This document shows, piece after piece, positions 25,268 to 37,200 of a stretch of 64,000 bases of DNA. The translations under genes were made by a program, and so were the position numbers. The stretch comes from Capitulum mitella (lineage: Eukaryota > Arthropoda > Thecostraca > Pollicipedomorpha > Pollicipedidae). The notes under the pieces were generated by a model. The model did not search any database. It was not told the origin of the DNA and saw only the letters and a list, made by a program, of their open reading frames with translations. The DNA lies in assembly GCA_030062745.1 (NCBI GenBank), contig CP099840.1, positions 37,513,101 through 37,577,100 on the forward strand, written 5' to 3'. Within the stretch, counting starts at the first letter, position 1; each line of letters begins with the position of its first letter.

Positions 25268-28200
25268 CAGTTTTTGTGCACTCCAAATGTTATCACCCCA
25301 GTAAGATGGTAGGCGCTTGAGCGAAGAGTCGGGTATTTATTCAGTTCAATTCGATTTCTACAGGTTGAAAGACAGCTCGAGACGGAACGGGATGCAAACA
25401 ACAAGATTTTAGAACAAGAAAGGCAGTCCCGAGAAGAGGACGCTGCCACCAACAGGCGAAAGATTGACCAGGTATTTTTTCCGTATCATAATGTGCTCAT
25501 TTAACTAACTATTCTTTATTCCTAATGCCTCGAAAGCACGCTTCCCAAAGTCCGGGTCTCCATCATCACGATAAGGTCGAATACCTACGAAGTTATATTT
25601 TTCAAAGTACTTTTTTGCAAACGCAGCATAGATTCTCTCGTCCTCGATTGTTTTTCTCCTGTTTTTCTCCTTTCTCGATTGTTTTCGATCCTCCACTTCT
25701 TCGATATGATCTAGTTTCCGCAAATTATAAAGATCTTTTCATTTTCCAGTCATACTTCTGTTCCTTTGTCGGGGAAGGTCGAATAACACATCGTACGGTT
25801 CTTTTCCAGTCCCTGCCCAGGCAATAGGTTAACATTTGGGAAGCGTGCAGGACCCTCCCAACCATTCGGGATTACCGGCCATGATTGTCATGGCTATGCT
25901 GGCAATGTTAGCAGTGAGTCAAAGACACCTACGTTGAAACGTTTGGTGGCGTAAAAAGCTTTCCTCGTGCTTTTTTCTAGAAGGCTCTTCACCTCACATG
26001 ACAGTGGTATATTTGCGTATAAAAATGGTGGGGCCACACAGTTTTAGGGTCAAAGAGGTCGAACCTGATTGTCTCGAGATAACTTGTTGTCTTGACTATC
26101 ATGCGTACACTTCAAACACTTAAGTCGCGGAAGATAAACAAGTGTGTAAATCCCATGATCTTGTACATGAGTAGTGGGATGGCCACGACTTCTAAACCAC
26201 AAATAGACTCGACGAGTTCAGCTCGGTTTATCCGACTACTAGACGACTCTGATAGTCTACGTGATCGTGTATTCTGAACGCTAGCTATAAATAGGCCAAC
26301 GCTTCCCACCTGAAAGTCGTATTCTTCATTCTCTTCCTTCACCCGTATCGTTCTCAGCGTATCCCAACATGTGACCGTTGCAAAGTTTTGTCATCGACCA
26401 AGACAACTAGGGGCGAGTCACGTTCAACCACGAGGCACCGCCTTCGACTGAGCACGCGCAGCAGTCTCTGCTCGCCTCTCACACCCTGAGGGGCGGTAGA
26501 TCGCAGTGGCAGAGCAGACCTCCCTCTCCGATAAGGCAGAGCTCCAAGCAGATGCGGTCCCAGTCCGGCTCTGTCGGATGATGATGTTTCTCGTCACCGC
26601 CGCTCGGAATCCGTGGCGCCGTCGTCGCTCGCTTTATAGATGGCAGCACTGTACCTTTCGGCGGAGGCAAGGTTTTCGCGCAGCTGCACAATTTCGTTCC
26701 CGGATGGACGCCGCACAGTGTTTTGCACGGTTCCTGACCTGAGACGTTGGTTTGGCGGGTTGCAGCAGGAGGGCGAATGCAGTTGCAGTAACTTCCGCCC
26801 AAGCCCATGTCGCAGAGAATGTTGCACATGTCGTCGTGGTTCGGTGTTGGATGGGGCTGAGGATGAGATGTTGGAGTAGTTGAAGTTTTAGTGGTGGTTG
26901 CAGCTTTAGTAGTTTTCTGTGAAGGGAAAATGGACGTTAGGGCTGGAGAAGTTGGTGGGGGAGGGGAACGAGACGTTGGTGGAGGAGGGGGGTGGGACGT
27001 CGGTGGAGGAGGGGGACGAGACGTTGGTGGGGAAGGGGGACGAGACGTTGGTGGAGGAGGGGGACGAGACGTTGGTGGTGGAGGGGGACGAGACGTTGGT
27101 GGAGGAGGGGGACGAGACGTTGGTGGAGGAGGGGGACGAGACGTTGGCGGAGGAGGGGGGTGGGACGTCGGTGGAGGAGGGGGACGAGACGTTGGTGGGG
27201 GAGGGGGACGAGACGTTGGTGGAGGAGGGGGACGAGACGTTGGTGGTGGAGGGGGACGAGACGTTGGTGGAGGAGGGGGACGAGACGTTGGTGGAGGAGG
27301 GGGACGAGACGTTGGCGGAGGAGGGGGTGGGACGTCGGTGGAGGAGGGGGACGAGACGTTGGCGGTGGAGGGGGACGAGATGTTGGTGGAGGAGGGGGAC
27401 GAGACGTTGGTGGTGGAGGGGGACGAGACGTTGGCGGAGGGAGGGGGGGGGGGTTGCGGTGGAGGGGGACGAGATGTTGGTGGAGGAGGGGGACGAGACG
27501 TTGGTGGTGGAGGGAGGAGGGGGACGAGACGTTGGTGGAGGAGGGGGACGAGACGTTGGCGGAGGAGGGGGGTGGGACGTCGGTGGAGGAGGGGGACGAG
27601 ACGTTGGTGGAGGAGGGGGACGAGACGTTGGTGGAGGAGGGGGACGAGACGTTGGTGGTGGAGGGGGACGAGACGTTGGTGGAGGAGGGGGACGAGACGT
27701 TGGTGGAGGAGGGGGACGAGACGTTGGCGGAGGAGGGGGGTGGGACGTCGGTGGAGGAGGGGGACGAGACGTTGGCGGTGGAGGGGGACGAGATGTTGGT
27801 GGAGGAGGGGGACGAGACGTTGGTGGTGGAGGGGGACGAGATGTTGGTGGTGGAGGGGGACGAGACGTTGGTGGAGGAGGGGGACGAGACGTTGGCGGAG
27901 GAGGGGGGTGGGACGTCGGTGGAGGAGGGGGACGAGACGTTGGCGGTGGAGGGGGACGAGGCGTTGGTGGTGGAGGGGGACGAGACGTTGGTGATGGAGG
28001 GGGACGAGGCGTTGGTGGAGGAGGGGGACGAGACGTCGGTACAGGAGGCGGAGCATGCGTAACGGGCTGCGGGGAGCTGCTCGGAGCCGCGGGGCGCCTG
28101 GTCGTCTCCTGGCACGGACAGAACGGGTGGAGGCAGGTGTAGCCGATCCGGTGGCAGTAGGCCGACAGCTCCGGCGAGTTCTTCAGCAGCAGCTGCAGCA

Positions 28201-31200
28201 GCCGGAGGGTGCGGAGCACGGGCCAGCGCCGGCTGCCCTGGGACGGTCCGGAGCCGGGCGGGCAGCGGCACGGGCCGACAGCGGCGCCGGCGCCGCAGAG
28301 CAGGGCGCAGACGGCCCGGGGCCGCGGCTCCTCGGGCAGCAGCGAGGCGGCCGGAGCTGACGCCGGCTCAGCCAGCGGCGGCAGCGGCCGCGGCCGGCCG
28401 CCGTCCGCCCCTGCCTTCAGGCGTCTGGGTAGTGAGGTCACGCCGACCAGGCAGTAGGCCAGCACCAGGCAGCCCAGACAGAGGGCTAGTCTCATTTCTG
28501 TAACGCGTGGCACCCAGGTCACCTCGGTTCTTTGAGCTTTTGGTTTATAGGTGGCGCTCAGTGGTAGTTTGAAAATGACAAATGTCGAACGAAGAATGAA
28601 GAGAAAGAAGAAATGGATTCGTCTCGGTTACGTGCATATTTGTTAACCAGCAGATGTTTCTGACGAATTCGAATGTTATTTCTAGCTGTCCCACCAGCCA
28701 CCAGTTAATAGATCTGAATACCTATAATACCTATGATATACCTATAATATATCTATACACCAGTTAATAGATCAGAATAGCAAGGAAACCTTGACTTTAC
28801 TGTGGAAATTTTGTTTCCGAAACTGGCAAGACTTTGGCATTTTCGTTCTGTTTACTTTTTCTGTTTTCCAGCATCTGCTTAATGCTTTGTCGATTGCAAC
28901 CCTATCTTGTGTCAGAGTTTTGAAACAATCGTAAATGATGTGTGCTGAGGGTCGTTGTTCATGCGGCTAGTGTCTTCATGCAGAAAATTAATCTAGAAAT
29001 GCATACTGTATATGGTGTATCATTGCACAGATAATGTATGGTGCATTGTACATGTGACGCAGTTGCCAGATCGTTCGAGTACTTTTCCGATGACACTGAA
29101 ACAGCTCAGTTTGCTCACCTGCAGGCAGCCTGGCTGTAATCTGATACGAAATCTTCTCACAGTTTTTGCTGTTGCATCAAGCATATCAACAGCACAGTTA
29201 CCCACGGAGAGTTCAAGCACCATTGAGATGGCATCAGGACAAAGCTGTTTGTCTTTGGCTCTCTGCCCTGAGTTCAAAATATGATCTTAGCATGAGAGAT
29301 GATCATATTTTGATAAAAAACCATGCAAACGCCGCTTATCGACAAGTACATAATCAAAGTATTGTCTCTCGAATACGAAACTCATTAAATGAAAATGCTG
29401 ACAAGAATATGCCAGGGTTTGAATTGTTTGGCGTGGTTTGAGCAGACATTCAAACTATGGTAGCAAGTGTTGGCTAATGTGTTTAGGAGGACATTCAGAA
29501 GCTTCAGAAGCAAGCTTTTGCATTTATAAATGTGCTGTTAAGTGTGTCCTGTAGTTGATATTTTGCAAAGTGAAGTGGCATCTCTTCGTCCAGCTGTTAA
29601 AACATCTTCAAACAAAACAGAAAATAAGACAAATGCACCGGCACTTGGTAAGGAAACAAGGAAGTTTCGGTTTCGAAACGTTCCGAAATCACGTCAAGGC
29701 TTTTTATGTCTGCCGAACTACATTCGAACGTGCCTTGAATAGGACTCTGGTGCTAGAGATGAGGGCACAAGGTAAGTGTACCATTTCTTCGATTCCGGAG
29801 CATTGGGGAGCTGCCCTAGTACTTTTTTACTGTCTCTACAGGCCCGAAGACACTTGAAGCTTTACTTGCGACTGCAACAGTATGTTGATTTTTTCTCGAT
29901 TGATGATTGTGACGAAAAGAACCACATTACGATAAAGTGTTGACCAATTAGGCAAAAATACATTTTCCACATGGCCACAAAGCGCCAGGTAATGTCTGAC
30001 CGCTCATGCCTGGTTTCCGTTTCCCGGAACGAAGCCGTCGTCCTCTCACCTCGCTTGTTATTTGTCGTGTCGATTGTAGCGCGCAGGTTCACAGACTGAT
30101 GCCCGCCGGCAGATAGCGGTTTTCATTACCGCGCCGGACCGCGATAAGATGGACAAACTGCGCGCAGTAAAGCTCCGCCGCGCCTGATACGAGCCGCAGT
30201 CGGAGTCCGTCGCATCCGGGCTGCCATGAGGTCCGAGCAGAGGTCACAGCGGCGGACCGGACCGGTGACCTCGTCTGCTCAGACACGTCGCCGTCGTTCC
30301 GGTTGGAGACAGACGGAAGGGCTGGGATCTCGGCCGAGTTACCCCAGCGTGGAGACGGGCCAGGCTGCCTTCGCATGGCCACGTGTAAAGCACGTTGCCT
30401 GTTAACGCTGGCAATGGAAGCTTAGCGCAATACGTCTGAAAATACACAGTAAAGATGTTCAGACATGGAAAATTGCGTGTGTCAGGAAGGCAAACCTGAT
30501 GTATATTGTTACTGTAATGAAAGTGTTCGTAGATATTTTGTCGTGCCACGGGGCAGGGCTTCCACTCACAAAGGCAGGGATGCCTGGCTTTGATACGGCT
30601 GGTTGTTCTGGCACGCTCACGGTGAGCTGCGTGAGACTGCGAGATCCGAGCCTACCGCCGTCATTGGTCACCCGACAGCGGGACTGTTACACCGTTATCT
30701 GGCTCACCTGGCGCTTCCGTCACGCGCTTCACGTGAGCGGAGCTGGCAGGCAGCCGGGTGTGGAGCCTGAGGCTATCCAGGCGCCGCCGACTCGCCCGGC
30801 TCATTCCCCCGGGAATAGCGAAACGGGTTATCCGCAGAAATTCAAAGCCGTTCCGCGTGCTAACTGCAGCAGACAAATGTCAGATGTGGCCAGTGTTCTG
30901 TCGATGTTCTGTGGCCTCCATCTGACTCGGACAACAATTTGGGCCAGTTCCAGGACCACATCCAGTAAACTGGATGTGGTCCTGTTTCAGTTTACTGGAT
31001 AAATATCCGAGTATACTGATCGCGAATACTCCAGTTCACTTTTCTGTTGTGTGTCGTCTTCGCTTTAAGATATTCTCTCTCGAATCTGTCTTTCGCTGGG
31101 ATCCTCTTGGTGGTGCGTTTCTGCCTCGTCGCAGGTGCCGTGAGCTGTCCCCAGAACTTAATGGCATTTTACTGCGGTCGCAGTCTCTTTCCGCTGCGCC

Positions 31201-34200
31201 TGAAGAGAAGGATGCTTTTGTGCAGTGTCAGAGACATTTCGGAACGTCAGCGGGAAGAGACACAAACTCTGCAGGTGGCCTAAAGCCGATCGCGTTACAG
31301 CTATTACGGAAATCAGCCGTACTGCCCATCACCGGCTGCGGACGGCCCAAACCATCTGCCGGGGGGCTGCCACTGATGGCGGGTCATGTGTGGGACGGAT
31401 GGGAGGGGGCTGGTCCGGGACAGACCACATCTCCCGTTAGCAGGCGCGGCTGGGGACGATCTGACAGGCTGCCGCTGGGGACGGTCTGATGGACTGCGGC
31501 TGGGGACGGTCTGAAAGACAGGCTGAGGATGGTCTGGCCGTCCTACAGTCTGTTCCTTGATGGCGGAGGACAACACCGTGACACAATCGTAGTTAGGTCG
31601 CTTGCACGCATTTTGTTTTGCTCTTGTGCTGAGAATTGCTGTGAAGATTCTCCGATGGTGTATGTCTTTTACTTTTCCACTATTTCCGAGTTCGATGTCC
31701 AGGTCTAGCAGAACTACATGAAGCTATGAAAGATGATTCCGTACTATCGTTACATTCCCTGTTTCTAGGGTCTGTTTCCGCCCAAAAAAGACCTGAGTGT
31801 GCAGCGATCTGTATATACCACAGACAGGTTTATGCTAACTGGGAATTTTATGTAGTCAGCTGGAATAACACCCGGTAAAGTAGCGTAGATTGTCGTTTTT
31901 CACTGAAAACTCCTGCTGTTTGTTGCTATGGCCTGTTTTCTACCAGAGGATCAGGCGGACCCGTGGCGTTTATTTGACACTAACTCTGTGGTCTGCGGTT
32001 GCCAACTGGACGAGGACCTGATGGATCCTCACTGTAGGCTGCCACCTGTCCTCTGACTATGTCTGTGGCCTGCTGTCGCCAGCTGGACGAGGACCTGGCG
32101 GATCCTTACTGTGAGCTGCCACCTGTGCTCTGACTGTGTCTGTGGCCTGCTGCCGCCAGCTGGACGAGGACCTGGAGGAGCTGCGCAGCGCCCACGCCAA
32201 GCTGCGGGACACGAGTCGCCGAGTCATCCGGGACCGGGACAGGGCCGACCGGGAGAGGGCAGAGCTCCTCAGACGACACCAGGAGCTCCTGAAGGCCGAC
32301 CAGGAGCGGAGGAGCAAGGTCGCCGCGATGGTGGAACAGGTGAGGTGGGCGCAGAATGGAGAGACGTCACAGAAATGAAGATGAGTTGGGGGATAAATGA
32401 AATCACGCAAAGAAAAGGTGAATCTAATCGTTCTGTGAAGTTGTAACGAACAGGGCGAGTGCTGCGTACGTTTATAAGCACAAAACGTCAGAGAAATTTA
32501 GAACGAGGAAAACATTCACACATGCCAATCAGCAAATAAACAAGCGAGATGAAAAATGAACAAAAAAATGGAGACCTGCTGTTTCCTGGATTCATGTTTT
32601 ACGGGACCAATCGTTTACCATGCAGATGTAGCACAAATATCGTACCTTTCTTGCAAATTCACCTTAGCCTTGACACGTCGATTATGCAGTAGGTGGTCAT
32701 TCCGGGATGAGGATTCATGACATCTTTGCATACTGTTGTGTTTGCTAGGGCATTTATCCTTGCAGGCTTTGACTTAGCGGCGGATTACAAGCGAACATAT
32801 CGTTTGATTGAACCTTTCGTGTCAAAGCATCAGATCTACCGTTAACCGAGCGACCAATTACCACAAGACCAAAATAAATATGGAGCCATTTACCCTTTAA
32901 TTGTTATACAGCCTGCTGTTCTTTCTACCGGGTTGTATGACACTTTTCGCCTCTATCCGACGTCCGTCTGCGGCTACTTTGGCCGTCTTCCTGTCTCACT
33001 CAAAGATCGACGACCTCTCCATCTGTCACGTGATCCCATCTGTCACGTGACCTGACCGTCTCGGGTCAGAGCTGAGCTCTTCGGTCCGCCGGCTCCACCT
33101 GGGCAATTACCGAGCAATTATACCGGGATCAGGGGTGAATGAATGCCAGGAGGTGGATGGCGCGGTAGCCGGCGAGCGGTCCGTGACGTAATCGGCCCAG
33201 CTGATGTTATTTCGTCGGCGGAGGACGTTAAGGTGCAGTTTTGTGGTGGCCGCAAGGAAGGCGGATGAGGCCGGTACTTTAATGGCGTGACAGGTTGTGG
33301 CATTGTTTTTTTTTCTCGATGAACTGCATACACTTTGTACATATCCTTATTATGCTTCCGGGCGCAGAGAGCTCAAAAACTCACTTTAGGTGTGGTTCCA
33401 CAGACGATGTGCAGCGCAACTTGGAAAAGTGCCTTTTGTTGAACGCTTCAGTTAAATCACATGATATGCATGCATTGTTAATGGTGCAGTTGCACGGTAG
33501 GCTGGAAAGCGTCCACTCACTTTCATTATTATTTGTTTCAGGTCGAAAAATTAAATGAACTTGTGACGAAAGGTAAGCTCCTGGTGGTGCCGTAACTTAT
33601 CGTTTCCAAGCGTTACCCGTATCTGAAGTGCACGTATAATGGTTTAGTCTCATCAAAAAAAAAATATCTAGATAGCATTCGCGAATCGCATAAAAGGCGG
33701 CATCGTTCCGTGTGTCTTTATTGTTACATGGACGAAATGGCCTAAACAAAAGTGTTCTTGGTGATGGTTCTTGAAATATTTCCACATATCTCCCACGCCT
33801 TCCAAAATCCACATGTCCTAAATGGTGAGTTACCAGGCCTATGGACTCTGAACGTATTGACTAGTTATATTTCTTATAATGACTTTTCATGTCCGAAATC
33901 ATCAACAGGCACAAAATTGCATGGACAGCGGGAGAAGGACAAGGAACAATTAGAAAAGATTGCTAAGGATCTGACTTCTGTATTGAAGGATTTGAACGCC
34001 TCTCCTCGACCTTCTCTCGAACAAAAAGAACATCCGAGAGAAAAAAGACAAAAGAGTTACCGGAGGTAAGGCTCATGCCGTGTCCCGTCCATGATGACTT
34101 GTTATCGTTACCAAGCGAACTGACCGTACCACATTTCACCACAGCAAGAAGCGCCAGCAGGTGTATTGCGCGTGAGTCCACGACGTTGTTAGTCGTCAAC

Positions 34201-37200
34201 GCCGTCGTTTGTAAGGATCTGCGGGTCGTGATTCGTGGTGCGTGATGCCGTGCCGTGCGTCTTCCCCGCGATCCAACGATGCCTGCCGTGCGGCGACCGC
34301 AGCCGAAACCATCAGGTAATCTCCCCCGCCCGTCCCCGCCAGGTCGGCGTCAACAGGGGCTACTCCGGCCGACTCTGAGAACGGCTCGAACGGCTCCAGC
34401 CCGGGCTACTGGGGCTACCGCTCCCCGTACCCGGCACCACCCGGCTCATCGCGGCTCGGGGCCGCCCTCCAGCGCAGGGCCGCCTCGATGGGCCTGCAGG
34501 GAGACTCCCAGGTCAGTGACCCGGACCGTGAGGCCGACTCCGGACCTGGACTGGTCAGGAGGATACGGCAGCTCCTCCCGGCCGGTTCTGTTTGGAATGG
34601 CGCCAATTGTCCTAGGATTTATGGTGACGATCAGGAAGTCCTGTAAAAAAGAGAGGCTGAAGAAAGGGCTATAGCAATTCGTGTACTGCGTTATGAGGCC
34701 TCCAAAAGCTTGGTATGAAAGCGTATCAGGAAGTGTCGGTGTACTCGACTTCGAGACATACAGACTGCAGGAATGGAGCATAATATGCAGAGGTTTATTT
34801 TACCTTTATTGTTTGTTGTGAAACAAAGTTGTCGCCGTGACTTTGGGACTGTAACTCATAACCTGTTACATGTCGGTATAGTACTTTTATGTACCGGGAA
34901 TCCGAATCTGATATTGAATTTGGGTTCGATTATAATTTTACTTTAAATGAAATCTGATTGTGGGTTTGATTCTGCGCTTTTGACAGGATTCTGTGTACCA
35001 GAAGGACGAGGGATCGGTCGAATCCCTCGGACCGTTTCATTACCAAACTGTTCCGAGGGTCAGGCTGCAGAAGGATGACAGTCTAGACCGGTGAGATGTC
35101 TGAAAAGGGCATGTATAAGTGCCCCAACATCCCTGCAGCAGTACGCTCTGAACTAGCATCGCACCAAGCGTGTTATGCTGTTCGCCGTCATCTCCGTAAT
35201 TTTAAGCAACAATAACACAAGCTAGTAGGGACGTAATAATAGTATTGAAGTAAAGTTTATTTATCTTTCGCTAAGTCCACAAATAATTTCGTCCTTAAGC
35301 AGTACAAAGACCAAAGTTTCTGACAGCTTCCCAACAATGGGTGGTCTTTCGCCCCTTAACCATGGATTTCGTAAGCAATAAATCGTTACACTGCCATCTC
35401 ACAAAAAACAGGGTATCAACCGAGTCCACGCAAAGTGAAATAATCGCTGGCGTGCCGCCGGTGAAGAAAAAAGGAGCTTTTCGGGGTCTACTCAGGAGCA
35501 TCGGGCGGACGAAAAGCGCCGACGACTCCAGCGCCGAGCAGCCGACAACCGAGGCTCACCAGGAGGTGAGGCGGGCCACAGATCTGCTCGGTCCCCGGCA
35601 GCGTGTCTGGTCGTGAACTGGCAACAGAAGGGCACGAGTACGTCAGTGAGCGGCGTCTTTTCGTTCCGCTCTGCGCCAGAAGAGCTTTCAGAAGGTCGTC
35701 GTTTAGAATGTCAGCTATATCATCCGATGAAAATCGCTGGGATGATCAGTGCATTCCTGGAAAACCTGAGGATTTCCTTCGCCCGGACCGGTTTCTCTCG
35801 CGGTCCATCTGCGCGTATTTACTGTAATTGAGCGAGCAGCAGGTGAGGGTCGCCCCGGTCATAGTTTGATCTCACTGCCGTAACTGTCCAGCCAGGGAAG
35901 GCCGCCAGCTGTGATAGGCCCGGCCTTACGCTGCTGAGACTGGGCAGTGACCTCCGACGCACACCGCCTGTTAAAACGGGACAAGTGGGAAGAGCGGCAG
36001 AGAGCCGCGAGGATGTTGTACTAAACCTGACTTCGCGGAGCCTGGCCTCTGATAATGGTGTCATGATTTATCAAATATACCCTGAAGATAACGGAATGTT
36101 CTAACGTGCTTCGGGCGACGTTTTGCTGATGATGTTCTGTGATGTGTCTTGTGTTGGTTGTATGTTCACAGGGAACGTGGTAACGATCTTAGTCTTTCTC
36201 TGTGAAGAACATAGATAAAATCTTTGACATTTTACTTACAAATGGCGCCTTGCTGACATATGAGCATAGGTGGGCATCGTTACTAAAAAATGTAATTTCG
36301 TTACTCGCTATTCCGTTACTCAAGAAAGTCAGTCCGTTACTCGTTACTCCGTTACTCTGCCTTAAAAAGTAACGGAAGTTACCGTTACTCCGTTATTCCG
36401 TTACTTTTTTAAATGCAGTGAAAACCAAGCGAACGCGGGTTGAGTCTTTTATGCTGCTTTGTGGTTGTAAAACGCATTCCATATACAAAGGGAAGAAACA
36501 AAAAGCGCTTACCCAAAACACTCCGTTAGCTGCCCACTGCCCTCACCAGCCGTTGTAGAGTCGGCGGCGCCGGGACAACAGCCGCGGCGGGTATTCTACC
36601 ACTGTGTTAGCCACAATGTTCAAACCAACGAATTCCTGTTCATTGCCCGCGGCGCCAACGGAGCGGGAACAACCGGCGCTGGAGCGGACGCATGCAAAAT
36701 GCGACAAACAGCGGACATCTGTCGACTGGGTTTGATCAACAATGCCTCTCGAAGTATCCGCCCTGAACATAATGGTCTCCGTTCAGAGCTCGTTTCGGTC
36801 CCGCGAACTTCTTGTTTTGTTTTGAAATTATGTGTGTGTATTAGTTTGTGTACGAGCGCGTGCGTGGAGGTAAGATTCCTGATACCCCTGACGTTTTTTT
36901 TAATACCAAACGACGAAGGACTCAAAAAAAACATGACTGATATGGATTTTATTATCGTGAAATAAAAGACTAAAAAAAGGTGCTTTAGTACCTCTTCAGC
37001 ACCCTTGAAAAGATTTAACCTAACCTAACCTAAAACCTACTGTATGGTTGCAGGAATTGCCCTAGATGGGCATGTAAAATTAACTTTTTGTTAGGTTCAA
37101 TTTGCCTGTTTTTTGGTTTGGTTAGCTCGTATCGGCTAAAGGCAAACATGTGTCAACTGAATCAAAATTCAAGAGTTACCTAACCAAGTCAGTTTACACG

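Noticed and set aside
26891..28142. Plus-strand open frames of 356-407 codons (GGGRDVGG, EEGDETLV and RRGTRRWW repeats)
   Set aside because: They are antisense translations of the 24-bp coding repeat; no signal peptide, unique domain or splice structure supports them.
29012..29860. Plus and minus open frames of 60-100 codons within intron 11
   Set aside because: None joins in phase to host exons and none shows a recognisable motif.
37016..37034. Three CCTAA units resembling arthropod TTAGG telomere repeat
   Set aside because: Too few copies and located within the hAT element; not evidence of a telomere.
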